DNA of 64,000 bases from Mesorhizobium ciceri WSM4083 (GCF_000519305.1 NZ_JAFG01000005.1:186190-250189), one strand, 5' to 3'; positions 34,216-43,684 are shown, counted from the first letter of the stretch. Numbers and translations are program-made. The notes: generated from the letters alone by a model not told the origin.

Positions 34216-35736
34216 ATGCCCTTGCAACGCTCGAACACAGCGGACAAGTTCATTGTGGACCGCAGGAAACCTCATCGCAACAGCGATGTGGCGCGCGCGG
34301 TGCGCAAGACGCGTGACCGTCTTTCGCAGCAGGCCGGCAATCCCGATTTCGATCGTGAACTGCTGAAGCTGCATGCCCGCGCGATGACAAGCGGCGCCAT
34401 CGCCATCCCGCTTCTCGTGCTGGCGATGGCCGCGGGTGGCCGGCTGGCCGGAATCGGCAACGAGATCGGGCTTTGGGCGCTGTTCACCCTGACCTGCTAC
34501 ACCATCGTTGCCTTCATGGCGCGGCGCATCGAGCGCACTGAAGCTTCCGAGCTCAACCCTTTGCAAGCACGACGGGAATTCCTGATCGGCCATTTCCTGT
34601 GCGGTCTCGGCTGGGCATGGTTCGTGTGGCTTGGCTGCAGCGTCTGCGAGGTTGATCCATTCCACATCGTCAAGGCCGTGGTGCTGTTGTTCGCCATGGC
34701 GGCGACCGCGGTGATGACCTCGTCTCTGCGCGGGGCGCTGCTGGCGACCTTTGCCCTTCCCGTTGCGCTCTACGCCTATGCCGGCGCTAAGCTATGGATG
34801 CCGGTCGAGGCGATCATGGCCGCGCTGCTGGTCGTGTCGCTGCCGTTCTTGGCCTATGTGGCCCGTCATCTCAACCACTCGTCCCTGATGATGTTGTCGT
34901 TCCGCTCCGAAAAGGATGCGCTCATCGCCGAACTGGAGACGGCGAAATCGATGTCGGACGAGGCGCGGCGGCGGGCCGAGGACGCCAATCTGGCGAAATC
35001 GCGGTTCCTCGCTTCGATGAGCCACGAATTGCGCACGCCGCTCAACGCCATTCTCGGTTTTTCCGAAGTGATGTCGAACGAGGTGCTGGGGCCGATGAGC
35101 AATCCCACCTATCGCGACTACGCCCATGACGTGCACGAATCCGGCCAGCATCTGCTCGACCTGATCAACGAGATTCTCGACCTGTCGCGCATCGAAGCCG
35201 GCCGCTACCAGCTCAACGAAGAGCCGGTGATGCTGCTTGGTATCGTCGAGGACTGCTGTCACATGATGGAGTTGAGGGCGCGCAACAAGGATATCCGGGT
35301 CGTCCAGGATTTCGAGCACGAGCTACCGCGCCTTTTCGCCGATGAGCGTGCGGTGCGGCAGATCACGCTCAACCTTCTGTCGAATGCGATAAAATTCACC
35401 GCCACCGGCGGCGAAATCCGTGTCCGCGTTGGTTGGACCGCGGGCGGCGGACAATATATTTCGATCAAGGACAACGGGCCGGGCATACCGGAAGACGAGA
35501 TTCCGATCGTGCTTTCCGCCTTCGGCCAGGGCTCCATTGCCATCAAGAGCGCCGAGCAAGGCACCGGCCTTGGCCTGCCGATCGTGCAGGGGCTGCTTGC
35601 CATGCACGGCGGCGAGTTCGAACTTCATTCCAAGCTGCGCGAAGGGACCGAGGCGATCGCCATCTTCCCGCTCAGCCGGGTGATGGAGGAGCTGCCAGCA
35701 CTGCCGACCGCGGCGGTCGCAGCTCGACGGCGGTAA
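34216..35736 (+). CDS. Membrane sensor histidine kinase (PdhS/PleC-like HisKA)
   Basis: 506 residues from ATG 34216. An N-terminal region with about five or six membrane helices (residues 60-225) leads to a coiled-coil linker, then HisKA with Ser-His270-Glu-Leu-Arg-Thr-Pro-Leu and HATPase_c with an N-box (Asn-Leu-Leu-Ser-Asn-Ala-Ile-Lys-Phe) and Gly-x-Gly-Leu-Gly-Leu. The Phe-Ser-Glu-Val-Met-x-x-Glu-x-Leu-Gly-Pro segment after the phospho-His is typical of alphaproteobacterial DivJ/PleC/PdhS kinases. No response regulator is nearby, so the partner is encoded elsewhere. Confidence 0.88.
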   Translation: MPLQRSNTADKFIVDRRKPHRNSDVARAVRKTRDRLSQQAGNPDFDRELLKLHARAMTSGAIAIPLLVLAMAAGGRLAGIGNEIGLWALFTLTCYTIVAFMARRIERTEASELNPLQARREFLIGHFLCGLGWAWFVWLGCSVCEVDPFHIVKAVVLLFAMAATAVMTSSLRGALLATFALPVALYAYAGAKLWMPVEAIMAALLVVSLPFLAYVARHLNHSSLMMLSFRSEKDALIAELETAKSMSDEARRRAEDANLAKSRFLASMSHELRTPLNAILGFSEVMSNEVLGPMSNPTYRDYAHDVHESGQHLLDLINEILDLSRIEAGRYQLNEEPVMLLGIVEDCCHMMELRARNKDIRVVQDFEHELPRLFADERAVRQITLNLLSNAIKFTATGGEIRVRVGWTAGGGQYISIKDNGPGIPEDEIPIVLSAFGQGSIAIKSAEQGTGLGLPIVQGLLAMHGGEFELHSKLREGTEAIAIFPLSRVMEELPALPTAAVAARRR

Positions 35737-35748
35737 TCCGGCAAGACT

Positions 35749-36747
35749 CTAGCCGTGTACCGCCGCAGCCATGCCCGAACTGGTCAGCGCGGCGGCCTTG
35801 ACCAGACCCGCGGCAAGGGCGGCCCCCGCCCCTTCGCCATGGCTGATGCCCAGATCAAGCAACGGGCGCAGCCCGAGCCGTTGGGCGGCGCGTGCATGCG
35901 CGGGTTCCGGCGACAGGCTGGCCAGCAGGCAATGATCGAGCGCGGCGGGATTGACGCCATGCAGTACCGCTGCGGCTGCCGTGGCGGCCAATCCGTCGAG
36001 CAGCACCGGGATATTCTGCATGCGCGCGGCAAGGATGGCGCCGGCGATCGCTGCGAATTCACGGCCGCCGACCCGGCGCAGCGCCTCGAGCGGGTCGCCG
36101 AGATGGCCGCCATGAAAAGCCAGCGCCGCATCGACCACGTCGGTCTTGCGTGCCTGCATCGCCGCATCGGCGCCCGACCCCGGGCCGACCCAATCGGCGC
36201 CCCTGCCCCCGAACAGCGCCGCAAACAGGGTGGCGGCGACGGTGGAGTTGCCGACGCCGAGATCGCCGAGACACAAAAGGTCGGTGCCGCCGGCGATCGC
36301 TTCCATGCCGAAGGCCATGGTGGCGGCACAGCCACGCTCGTCCAGTGCGGCCTCTTCGGTGATGTCGGCGGTCGGGATGTGCAGGGCAAGATCGAAAACC
36401 TTCAGCCCGAGATCGTAGGTAATGCAGATCTGGTTGATCGCGGCACCTCCGGCGGCGCAAAGCTCGACCGCGTTGGCGGTCGCCGCCACCGGCCGTGGCG
36501 AAATGCCGTGGCGCGTGACGCCGTGATTGCCGGCAAAGACCGCCATCAGCGGTCTTGTCACCGCGGGCGGAGCCCGTCCGCTCCAGGCGGCCAGCCAGGC
36601 AGCGATGTCCTCGATGCGGCCAAGCGAATTGCCTGGTTTGTCGGCCTTGGCAAACAGCGTGCGCACGCGGGTCTCGGCTGCCGTGTCGGCCGCCGGCAGA
36701 TTGGCCAACAGGTTGCGAAAATCGTCGAAAGGCAGTGCGCTGGTCAT
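35749..36747 (-). CDS. cobT: Nicotinate-nucleotide-dimethylbenzimidazole phosphoribosyltransferase
   Basis: 332 residues from ATG 36747. It makes alpha-ribazole phosphate for the lower ligand of cobalamin. Visible motifs: Pro-Gly-Asn-Ser-Leu-Gly-Arg-Ile-Glu near the N-terminus, Ala-Gly-Asn-His-Gly-Val, Gly-Asp-Leu-Gly-Val-Gly-Asn-Ser-Thr and the C-terminal Ser-His-Gly-Glu-Gly-Ala-Gly-Ala with the catalytic Glu. Alone here, without cobS or cobC next to it. Only 12 bp separate its stop from that of the convergent kinase gene. Confidence 0.93.
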   Translation of the reverse strand: MTSALPFDDFRNLLANLPAADTAAETRVRTLFAKADKPGNSLGRIEDIAAWLAAWSGRAPPAVTRPLMAVFAGNHGVTRHGISPRPVAATANAVELCAAGGAAINQICITYDLGLKVFDLALHIPTADITEEAALDERGCAATMAFGMEAIAGGTDLLCLGDLGVGNSTVAATLFAALFGGRGADWVGPGSGADAAMQARKTDVVDAALAFHGGHLGDPLEALRRVGGREFAAIAGAILAARMQNIPVLLDGLAATAAAAVLHGVNPAALDHCLLASLSPEPAHARAAQRLGLRPLLDLGISHGEGAGAALAAGLVKAAALTSSGMAAAVHG

Positions 36748-36923
36748 CTTGTTATCGATCATTCCCTGGAGTTGGTGAGCGGCATAGCCGCCTTGCGGAG
36801 TTGGCACAACCTCTGGGATGATGGGCCTGCATTTGCCGCAAAGCCGGCCCCGAAGGGCGCAATCGCGAGGGCTTGCATTGGCTTTGCCGTTGCACCATGT
36901 GGAGGTGGAACAAGGAATTCCGG

Positions 36924-37178
36924 ATGGAATCCCAAGAGAAAGTCATGACGGCCATCGAATCCCCGTGCATCCTGGTCTGTTCGATCGACATGAAAACCGG
37001 CTTCTGTTTCGGTTGCGGTCGCACGCGCGAGGAAATCGGCGCCTGGATCGGGATGACGACGGAAACGCGACGCAGCGTCATGGCGCAATTGCCGGCCCGG
37101 CTGGAGACGGTCGAGCGCCGGCCGCGCCGGGAAACGCGCCGCACCCGCATGGCGCGCGAACGCGACGCGCTATCGTGA
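36924..37178 (+). CDS. DUF1289 small Cys-rich protein
   Basis: 84 residues from ATG 36924 (AAGGAA upstream); ATG 36945 is an alternative. The core Ser-Pro-Cys-Ile-Leu-Val-Cys-Ser-Ile-Asp, then Gly-Phe-Cys-Phe-Gly-Cys-Gly-Arg-Thr, defines DUF1289; the four cysteines could bind a metal or Fe-S cluster. The C-terminus is very rich in arginine. Function unknown. It precedes the anchored protease by seven bases and is likely co-transcribed with it, a pairing I believe is common in rhizobia. Confidence 0.85.
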   Translation: MESQEKVMTAIESPCILVCSIDMKTGFCFGCGRTREEIGAWIGMTTETRRSVMAQLPARLETVERRPRRETRRTRMARERDALS

Positions 37179-37185
37179 GGTGCGG

Positions 37186-37890
37186 ATGAGCCGGTTGTTC
37201 TGGATTTTGATGGCCGCGATCGGGGTGGGAGCAGTCCTGCTCATGCTCAACGATTCCGCCGGCAGCACGCTCGGCGTGGAGAACAACGATTTCAGCCGGC
37301 TGATCTGGCTCGGCGCCTTTGGCGCCCTTATCGGTGCCGCGCTGCTTCGCTCGGGCCGACCCCTGGGCGCCATGGCCCGCAATCTCGGCGCCTGGGCGGC
37401 GATCGCACTCGCGCTGATCGCCGGCTACCAGTATCGCTATGAGTTGCAGGATGTCGCCAGCCGGGTGACCGCGGGCCTTGTTCCCGGCAGCCCGCTTGCG
37501 CTTGGCGTCGAGGACGGCCACGCCACGGTGACGCTCGACAAGGCGGACAACGGCCATTTCGAAGCGCGCATCCTGATCAATGGCAACCCGGTCCGGGCCG
37601 TGGTGGATACCGGCGCGACCAGCACCGTGCTGACATCGCAAGATGCGCAGGCCGCCGGATTCAATCCAGCGGCGCTCAACTACACCATACCGGTTTCGAC
37701 CGCCAACGGCATGGCGCGCGCCGCGGCCGTGAAAACCGATCAGATTGCGATCGGCGGCATCATGCGCAAGGATATGTCGGTGATGATCGCCGCACCCGGT
37801 ATGCTCAGCCAGAGCCTGCTCGGCATGAATTTCATCGGTTCATTGTCGGGTTTTGACGTGCGCGGCGACCGCATGATCCTCAGGGATTGA
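37186..37890 (+). CDS. Membrane-anchored retropepsin-like (clan AA) aspartic protease
   Basis: 234 residues from ATG 37186, with GAGG upstream. Three hydrophobic segments (about 4-20, 38-53, 67-82) precede a domain with the aspartic protease motif Val-Val-Asp141-Thr-Gly-Ala-Thr-Ser and a hydrophobic Leu-Leu-Gly-Met-Asn-Phe near the C-terminus. This matches the TIGR02281 type of bacterial single-domain aspartic proteases, which act as homodimers like retroviral proteases; rickettsial relatives process surface proteins. Target unknown. Confidence 0.87.
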   Translation: MSRLFWILMAAIGVGAVLLMLNDSAGSTLGVENNDFSRLIWLGAFGALIGAALLRSGRPLGAMARNLGAWAAIALALIAGYQYRYELQDVASRVTAGLVPGSPLALGVEDGHATVTLDKADNGHFEARILINGNPVRAVVDTGATSTVLTSQDAQAAGFNPAALNYTIPVSTANGMARAAAVKTDQIAIGGIMRKDMSVMIAAPGMLSQSLLGMNFIGSLSGFDVRGDRMILRD

Positions 37891-37900
37891 TCCCCGAAGC

Positions 37901-38899
37901 TCAAGCCGCTTCGGCTGCCGATCCACCGAACTCGACGGCCGCGAAAGCCGTCTTCAGCACGTCCGGGCCGGCGCCGGGTTTTGTCGCGTCCGTGGACAGG
38001 ATCTGCCGGTAGCGGCGCGCACCGGGCAGGCCATGGAACAGTCCGACCATATGGCGGGTGACATGGCCAAGCCGCCCACCCTGTTCGATATGGCGTGCCG
38101 CATAGTCCGCCATCGTATCGATCAGCACGGCGAAATCGAAGGGCTCGGACTGGACGCCGTAGAAAGCGGCATCGACGCCGGCCAGAATGCCGGGCGTGTG
38201 GTAGGCGGCGCGGCCAAGCATGGCGCCGTCGACATGATCGAGATGCGCCCGCGCCTCTTCGATCGATTGAATTCCACCATTGATGCCGATGAATTCGTTA
38301 TGTTTTCTGTCCTTTAGCCGATAGACCCTGTTATAGTCGAGCGGCGGGATGTCGCGGTTTTCCTTGGGGCTCAGCCCTTCCAGCCACGCTTTGCGCGCAT
38401 GCACCCAAAGCGCGTCGGCACCGGCATCGAAAACACTATCCGCCAGCGCATCGAGAGCCGGCTCTGGATCCTGCTCGTCGACGCCGATGCGGCATTTGAC
38501 GGTGACGGGAATTGTCACCGCCGCTTTCATCGCTGCGACACAGTCGGCGACGAGGTCCGGCACCTTCATCAGGCAGGCGCCGAACGTACCCGACTGGACG
38601 CGGTCTGACGGACAGCCGACATTGAGGTTGATCTCGTCATAACCAAATGCCTCGCCGATGCGCGCAGCCTCGGCAAGCTTTTCACGATCAGAGCCGCCGA
38701 GCTGCAGCGCGACCGGATGTTCCACCGCATCGAAGCCGAGCAGCCGCTCGCGCGCGCCGTGAATGACCGCGTCGGCCACCACCATCTCGGTGTAAAGCAG
38801 CGCATGGCTCGTCAACTGGCGGTGGAAGAACCGGCAATGCCGGTCCGTCCAGTCCATCATGGGGGCTATGGCTATCCTAAGCCTTTGATAATCTTGCAT
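37901..38899 (-). CDS. dusA: tRNA-dihydrouridine synthase DusA
   Basis: 332 residues from ATG 38899. TIM-barrel FMN enzyme reducing uridines in the tRNA D-loop (positions 20/20a for DusA). Motifs: Ala-Pro-Met-Met-Asp-Trp-Thr-Asp-Arg-His at the N-terminus, Asn-Val-Gly-Cys-Pro-Ser-Asp with the catalytic Cys, Ser-Gly-x-Phe-Gly-Ala-Cys-Leu-Met, and a DusA-type C-terminal helical domain. A longer frame extends upstream without support. Convergent with the protease gene. Confidence 0.93.
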   Translation of the reverse strand: MQDYQRLRIAIAPMMDWTDRHCRFFHRQLTSHALLYTEMVVADAVIHGARERLLGFDAVEHPVALQLGGSDREKLAEAARIGEAFGYDEINLNVGCPSDRVQSGTFGACLMKVPDLVADCVAAMKAAVTIPVTVKCRIGVDEQDPEPALDALADSVFDAGADALWVHARKAWLEGLSPKENRDIPPLDYNRVYRLKDRKHNEFIGINGGIQSIEEARAHLDHVDGAMLGRAAYHTPGILAGVDAAFYGVQSEPFDFAVLIDTMADYAARHIEQGGRLGHVTRHMVGLFHGLPGARRYRQILSTDATKPGAGPDVLKTAFAAVEFGGSAAEAA

Positions 38900-39264
38900 G
38901 TTTCGTAACTTCAATAGGTTGGATCGTGTCGTACCGACTCTACCACGCGCCGTGATAGGCCCAAGCCGCAAATTCGGCGGATGACTGGCCGGCGCGACGG
39001 CGTGCGGCGCCGAATACGTCAATCGCAAGGTAGCGTATAGGTCGACCTGGCCGGAATTGCCAACGCGTCATCTCTTTCGATGCCTGGGCGGAGGACGGAA
39101 CCCTCCAGCTTCGTATAACGGTGTCTGCGCCAATGGATGTGGCTAGGAACTGGGAAGGCCAGCCCTTGAGGAACCGGGAATGGTGATGATGCTTCACATA
39201 GCGCAGCACAACGGTCCCGCGCCGCTGTAGCGCGAGACCTTGTAGGACCGTCAGGACAACAGTC
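38900..39264. other. 365-bp gap, one doubtful minus-strand ORF
   Basis: An 89-codon minus-strand frame (38940-39209) has no recognisable domain, no signal sequence and no good ribosome site, so I do not call it. Otherwise nothing but ordinary promoter-length sequence upstream of dusA. Confidence 0.4.
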
Positions 39265-39567
39265 TTATCGCCGCAACCCGTGCACGCTGGCCTCGCCTTC
39301 GCCGGCTACCGGCAACGCCATGTCGTCATCGAGAAGGCGCGTGATGCGGGCGAAGCCGGTGAACGCTTTCCTTGCTTCCTCGGCCGACATCTGGCCCGAC
39401 AAGGCGGCCGAGCAACAATTCAGCGCGCACTGATAAACCGGACCGCGCCGTCCTGTCGGCCATTTCCGCAAGAACATCATGGCTTCGGCAACATTATCGA
39501 TTTCTTCCACAGGGTGTCCCTGCCCGCGCGAAATCCGCACGGGCGAAAAGAAATGCAATTGATCCAT
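39265..39567 (-). CDS. DUF982 protein
   Basis: 100 residues. The family is expanded in Mesorhizobium and Rhizobium and has no known function. The pattern is visible as Glu-Glu-Ile-Asp-Asn-Val-Ala-Glu-Ala, Phe-Leu-Arg-Lys-Trp-Pro, a Cys-Ala-Leu-Asn-Cys-Cys cluster and Ala-Arg-Lys-Ala-Phe-x-Gly-Phe-Ala. Genes of this type are often induced in symbiosis or stress in published surveys, but nothing here shows that. Monocistronic. Confidence 0.82.
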   Translation of the reverse strand: MDQLHFFSPVRISRGQGHPVEEIDNVAEAMMFLRKWPTGRRGPVYQCALNCCSAALSGQMSAEEARKAFTGFARITRLLDDDMALPVAGEGEASVHGLRR

Positions 39568-39706
39568 CGTTTCCTCCCGGTCGACCGCAATGCGCTCGAT
39601 CGAACCCCAGCAAACGCGCCAACAGCCGGTTGGTTCCAGGTAAAAAATGGAATCTTTTAGAAATCTGTCAGGCGAAGGCGATCACCCGTGCGGTGGTGAG
39701 TGTCGC

Positions 39707-40705
39707 CTACATCGTCGGGAAGTGGCAGGCAACTTTGCGACCGGGTCGGTATTCCCGCAACTGCGGCCGCTCCGAACGGCAGCGCTCTGCCGCGATAGGG
39801 CATCGGGGATGGAAACGGCAGCCGGTTGGAGGGTTCAGAGGGCTCGGTACGTCGCCGGTGAGGATGATGCGCTTGCGCGTCCCGCCGGGCGTCGTCTCCA
39901 CGACGGGAACCGCCGAAATCAGCGCCTGGCTATAGGGATGGGCTGGTGCTGCAAACACGTCTTCCGCCGGCCCTTCTTCGACGATCGAGCCGAGATACAT
40001 GACCGCTATGCGGGTCGAAACCTGACGCACCACCGACAGGTCGTGGGCGATGAAGATGTAAGTGAGGTTGAGTTTTTCCTGCAGATCGGCGAGCAGGTTG
40101 ACGATTTGCGCCTGCACCGACACGTCGAGCGCCGAGACGGGTTCGTCCAGGACCACGAGGTCCGGGTTCAATGCAATAGCCCGCGCGATGCCGACGCGCT
40201 GGCGTTGCCCGCCGGAAAATTCGTGCGGAAACCGCATGACGTGATCCGGCAGCAAGCCGACAAGGTCGAACAGTTCCGCCACGCGTCTGGTGATCTCGCT
40301 CGACGAGAGCCTGCCATGGATGCGCAGCGGCTCGGCCACCAGGTCGCCGACGCGCCGGCGCGGATTGAGCGATGCCGACGGGTCCTGGAAAACCATTTGC
40401 AGGCGGCGCCGCAGCGGCCTGAGTTCGGACAGCGACTTCGAGGTGATATCGTTGCCTTCGAACAGAAGCTCGCCGTCCGATATGTCGTAGAGCCTCACCA
40501 GGCAGCGCGCCAGCGTGGACTTGCCGCATCCGGATTCGCCGACCAGCCCGACAGTCTCGCCGCGCCACACGGTCAGGGAAACATTGTCGACCGCATGAAC
40601 GGTTCGCTTGCCTTCGGCGGAAAAACGGCTGCCGATGGAAAAACGCTTGCCCAGCGAACGCGTCTCGAGGATTGGGCGGTTCTTGTCGATCATCGGTCCG
40701 CTCAT
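39707..40705 (-). CDS. Peptide ABC transporter ATPase (DppF/OppF-like)
   Basis: 332 residues from ATG 40705, overlapping the preceding ATPase stop. Walker A Gly-Glu-Ser-Gly-Cys-Gly-Lys-Ser-Thr, signature Phe-Ser-Gly-Gly-Gln-Arg-Gln-Arg, Walker B Val-Val-Leu-Asp-Glu-Pro, and the oligopeptide-specific C-terminal extension with Gly-Cys-Arg-Phe-His-Pro-Arg-Cys-Pro (Fe-S-type cysteines). It powers import with the neighbouring OppD-type ATPase. Last gene of the seven-gene peptide operon. Confidence 0.93.
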   Translation of the reverse strand: MSGPMIDKNRPILETRSLGKRFSIGSRFSAEGKRTVHAVDNVSLTVWRGETVGLVGESGCGKSTLARCLVRLYDISDGELLFEGNDITSKSLSELRPLRRRLQMVFQDPSASLNPRRRVGDLVAEPLRIHGRLSSSEITRRVAELFDLVGLLPDHVMRFPHEFSGGQRQRVGIARAIALNPDLVVLDEPVSALDVSVQAQIVNLLADLQEKLNLTYIFIAHDLSVVRQVSTRIAVMYLGSIVEEGPAEDVFAAPAHPYSQALISAVPVVETTPGGTRKRIILTGDVPSPLNPPTGCRFHPRCPIAAERCRSERPQLREYRPGRKVACHFPTM

Positions 40706-41661
40706 GCCTGTGCCACCCTGAAGCATGCCGCGGCATGGGTGCCGCTCCCGAGGTCGGGTTTGCCGGCCCCGCAGGGCTCGTAGTGAACCGGGCATCGCGG
40801 ACCGAAAGCACAGCCCTGCGGCAATCGCAGCAACGACGGCGGTGAACCGGGAATGGCCGGCAGGCGCCGTGGTTTTTCGCCGGTCAGCGGCGGGATCGAA
40901 CCCAGCAGCGCGCGCGTATAGGGGTGTCGCGGATCGGAAAACAGCTCCGCGCGACTGCCGCGCTCCACCACGCGGCCGGCATACATGACCATGACCCGGT
41001 CGGCGAGTTCGGAGACCACGCCCATGTCATGTGTGATGAAGACGACCGCCGACTTGTGCGTCGCGCGCAGCTTGCGCACCAGATCGAGAATGCCGGCCTG
41101 CACCGTGACGTCGAGCGCAGTGGTCGGTTCGTCAGCCACCAGAAGCGCCGGATTGCAGGACAAAGCCATCGCGATCACCGCCCGCTGACGCATGCCTCCG
41201 GACAGTTGGTGCGGGTAGCGCGACATCGCCTCGTGCGGGTTCGGAAAATTCACCTCGGCCAGCAGTTCCTCCACGCGCTCCATCGCCTTGGACTTGCTGA
41301 TGTTGCGATGCGCGCGGATCTGTTCGGCGATCTGCCAGCCGATCGTGTAGACAGGCGTCAGGGCGGTCATCGGATCCTGGAAGATCATCGCGATCTCGTT
41401 GCCGCGCAGCCGCCTGAGTTCGCGCGCGGGCAGTCCCACGAGTTCGCGGCCCTTGTAGCGGATCGACCCTTCGATGGTGGCGTTGGGATCTGTGATGAGA
41501 CCCATGACGGCCAGCAGCGACACCGTCTTGCCGGAACCGGACTCACCGACGACGCCGAGGATTTCGCTCTCCTCGAGGTCGAAGGAAACGCCATCGATGG
41601 CTCGCACCAGGCCATCATTTGTGCGGAAGGAAACTCTGAGGTCGCGCACCGACAGTATCAT
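40702..41661 (-). CDS. Peptide ABC transporter ATPase (DppD/OppD-like)
   Basis: 319 residues. Walker A Gly-Glu-Ser-Gly-Ser-Gly-Lys-Thr, signature Leu-Ser-Gly-Gly-Met-Arg-Gln-Arg, Walker B Leu-Val-Ala-Asp-Glu-Pro-Thr-Thr-Ala-Leu-Asp, and the C-terminal Gly-Cys-Ala-Phe-Gly-Pro-Arg-Cys motif. The Met in the signature loop is usual for OppD-type subunits. Overlaps both neighbours by 4 bp, so its amount is coupled to permease translation. Confidence 0.93.
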   Translation of the reverse strand: MILSVRDLRVSFRTNDGLVRAIDGVSFDLEESEILGVVGESGSGKTVSLLAVMGLITDPNATIEGSIRYKGRELVGLPARELRRLRGNEIAMIFQDPMTALTPVYTIGWQIAEQIRAHRNISKSKAMERVEELLAEVNFPNPHEAMSRYPHQLSGGMRQRAVIAMALSCNPALLVADEPTTALDVTVQAGILDLVRKLRATHKSAVVFITHDMGVVSELADRVMVMYAGRVVERGSRAELFSDPRHPYTRALLGSIPPLTGEKPRRLPAIPGSPPSLLRLPQGCAFGPRCPVHYEPCGAGKPDLGSGTHAAACFRVAQA

Positions 41662-42629
41662 GATGTCCTCAGGCGCGGATCGAGAAGGATATAGACGAAA
41701 TCGACGACCGCGTTGGCGATAACCACGAACATCGAGGCGTACATCACCGTTGCCATGATCATCGGCAGATCGAGATTCTGCAGCGCGTCATAAGTGAGCT
41801 TGCCGATGCCGTGCAGCCCGAACACCACCTCCGTCAGCAGGGCCGAGCCTCCGACCAGCGCACCGAAGTCCAGGCCGAACAGAGTGACGAAGGCGATGAG
41901 CGACGTGCGCAAGGCATGGCGCAGCAGGATGCGGGTCTCCGACAGCCCCTTGGCCCGGGCCGTGCGGATATAGTCTTCCTGCAGGGATTCGATGATTGCC
42001 GCGCGCAGCACGCGCCCGTAAATGCCGATGTAGAGAATGGACAGCGTGATCCACGGAATGACCAGGGTCAGGAACCAGCCTTTCGGATCGTCGGAGAAAT
42101 TCTTGTAGCCGAGCGGCGGCACCCAGGAGAACGCCCAGCTGTCGTGATAGCGGCTCTGGGTGATCAGGTTCATCACTTCGCCCAGCCAGTAGACCGGCAT
42201 CGAAATACCGAGCAGCCCTAGCGCCATCAGCAGCTTGTCCAGCCAGCTGCCGCGCGTGGCGGCGGCGGCGATGCCGATGACGATGGAGACCACCACCCAC
42301 AGGATCGCCGCTCCGAACACCAGCGAGAGTGTGACCGGGATCGAATCCATGACCGCCGGCACCACCTTCCAGCCACGATTGACGAAGGAGGTCAGATCGC
42401 CGGTGACGAAGATCTTCTCCATCATCGTCACATATTGCACGTAGAGCGGCCGGTCGAAGCCGAAGCTGTGGCGTACCGCCTCCAGCACTTCGGGCGATGC
42501 ATTGCGGCCGGCGATCCGCGCCGCCGGGTCGGCGCCCGGCGTTGCGAAGAAAATCAGGAAGACGATGACCGAGATGCCGAACATCACGAACAGCATCTGG
42601 CCGAACCGGCGCAGGATTGGGTAGATCAT
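41658..42629 (-). CDS. Peptide ABC transporter permease (DppB-like)
   Basis: 323 residues. N-terminal Met-Ile-Tyr-Pro-Ile-Leu-Arg-Arg-Phe and the Phe-Gly-Phe-Asp-Arg-Pro-Leu-Tyr-Val-Gln-Tyr segment are characteristic of DppB/OppB; six membrane helices and an EAA loop (Arg-Thr-Ala-Arg-Ala-Lys-Gly-Leu-Ser). The start ATG shares a base with the stop of the DppC-like gene. A longer frame extends into that gene but is not the true start. Unusually, it follows the C-type permease instead of preceding it. Confidence 0.92.
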   Translation of the reverse strand: MIYPILRRFGQMLFVMFGISVIVFLIFFATPGADPAARIAGRNASPEVLEAVRHSFGFDRPLYVQYVTMMEKIFVTGDLTSFVNRGWKVVPAVMDSIPVTLSLVFGAAILWVVVSIVIGIAAAATRGSWLDKLLMALGLLGISMPVYWLGEVMNLITQSRYHDSWAFSWVPPLGYKNFSDDPKGWFLTLVIPWITLSILYIGIYGRVLRAAIIESLQEDYIRTARAKGLSETRILLRHALRTSLIAFVTLFGLDFGALVGGSALLTEVVFGLHGIGKLTYDALQNLDLPMIMATVMYASMFVVIANAVVDFVYILLDPRLRTS

Positions 42630-43645
42630 CAGTCGCGCCCCAGCCGCACCTTGGAGCGCGGGTCGAGCGCGTCGCGCAGGCCGTCGCCGAAGACGTTGAG
42701 CGCCATGACGGAAACCGCGATCGCCAGGCCCGGCACAAGCGCCACCAATGGCCTGGTGTAAAGCAGCGCCTGCCCGTCCTGGATGATGGTGCCCCAGCTC
42801 GCCGCGGGTGGCTGCACACCGATCGAAAGGAAGGAAAGGGCTGATTCCGTAAGCATATTCAGCGCCATCATCAGCGGCACGAAGACGATGAGCGTGGTGG
42901 TGACGTTGGGCAGGATGTCGCGCCACAGGATGCGCCACCCCGGCACGCCCAGATTGATCGCGGCCAGCACGAACTCGCTTTTGCGCAGTGCCAGGACCTG
43001 CCCGCGTATTGGGCGGGCTACGTAGGGCACATAGACGATGCCGATGATGATGACAGGCAGCCACAGGCTGCCGGACTCGATCTGGATCGGTCCGATCGTG
43101 ATGCCATGCGCGATGGTGACGATGGAGAGCGAAATCGCCAGCAGATAGATCGGGAACGCCCAAAGGATGTCGAGGAAGCGCGACAGCACCGTGTCGGTGA
43201 CGCCGCCGAAATAGCCAGCGATCAATCCCGCCGCCGTGCCCAGGATCAGGGTGAAGATGGTGGCTGCTCCGGAGATCAGCAACGAGCTCAGCCCGCCATA
43301 GAGCATCCTGGCCATGACATCGCGCCCCTGGCTGTCGGCGCCGAGGAAATAATTGCCCAGCCGCCAGGTTGGACCAAGCGGTGTGTAGCCAAGCCCAAGC
43401 CCCTCCGTCGACTGTTCCATCACCGGAACGTCGGCACCGTCGATCTGGATGACGGCGTCGAGCGTTGAGGCGAATGGGTCCACGCCGGCCCATTTCGCAT
43501 AGAGAGGCGCACTGAGGCAGGCAAGGACGATGAGGAGGAACACGGCCAGGGACGCCATGGCGGCCCCGTCCGTTGCCAGCTTCGCAAACGCGACGGCCCA
43601 GGGCCCTCGCGTCTTGCGCGGCGCGGCGACAGCTACGTTCGACAC
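42629..43645 (-). CDS. Peptide ABC transporter permease (DppC-like)
   Basis: 338 residues. An OppC-type N-terminal cytoplasmic tail and first helix are followed by a large periplasmic loop (about 50-105) with Gly-Ala-Asp-Ser-Gln-Gly-Arg-Asp-Val (consensus Gly-Thr-Asp-x-x-Gly-Arg-Asp), then five helices and an Ala-Ala-x-x-Leu-Gly EAA-type loop. The loop between helix 1 and the Gly-Arg-Asp motif is longer than usual. Lies 39 bp after the binding-protein gene. Confidence 0.92.
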   Translation of the reverse strand: MSNVAVAAPRKTRGPWAVAFAKLATDGAAMASLAVFLLIVLACLSAPLYAKWAGVDPFASTLDAVIQIDGADVPVMEQSTEGLGLGYTPLGPTWRLGNYFLGADSQGRDVMARMLYGGLSSLLISGAATIFTLILGTAAGLIAGYFGGVTDTVLSRFLDILWAFPIYLLAISLSIVTIAHGITIGPIQIESGSLWLPVIIIGIVYVPYVARPIRGQVLALRKSEFVLAAINLGVPGWRILWRDILPNVTTTLIVFVPLMMALNMLTESALSFLSIGVQPPAASWGTIIQDGQALLYTRPLVALVPGLAIAVSVMALNVFGDGLRDALDPRSKVRLGRD

Positions 43646-43684
43646 GGACGTGCCCCTCTGCGGTTCGTTACTGCACCCAGGCCA

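Noticed and set aside
36748..36923. Cobalamin riboswitch near cobT
   Set aside because: No B12-box-like sequence or matching conserved helices could be found upstream of cobT on its strand.
38940..39209. 89-codon minus-strand ORF
   Set aside because: No domain, signal sequence or ribosome site; composition looks non-coding.
41658..43493. Single long frame apparently fusing two permeases
   Set aside because: The upstream part is a shadow frame inside the DppC-like gene; the real DppB-like gene starts at 42629 in an overlap with its stop.
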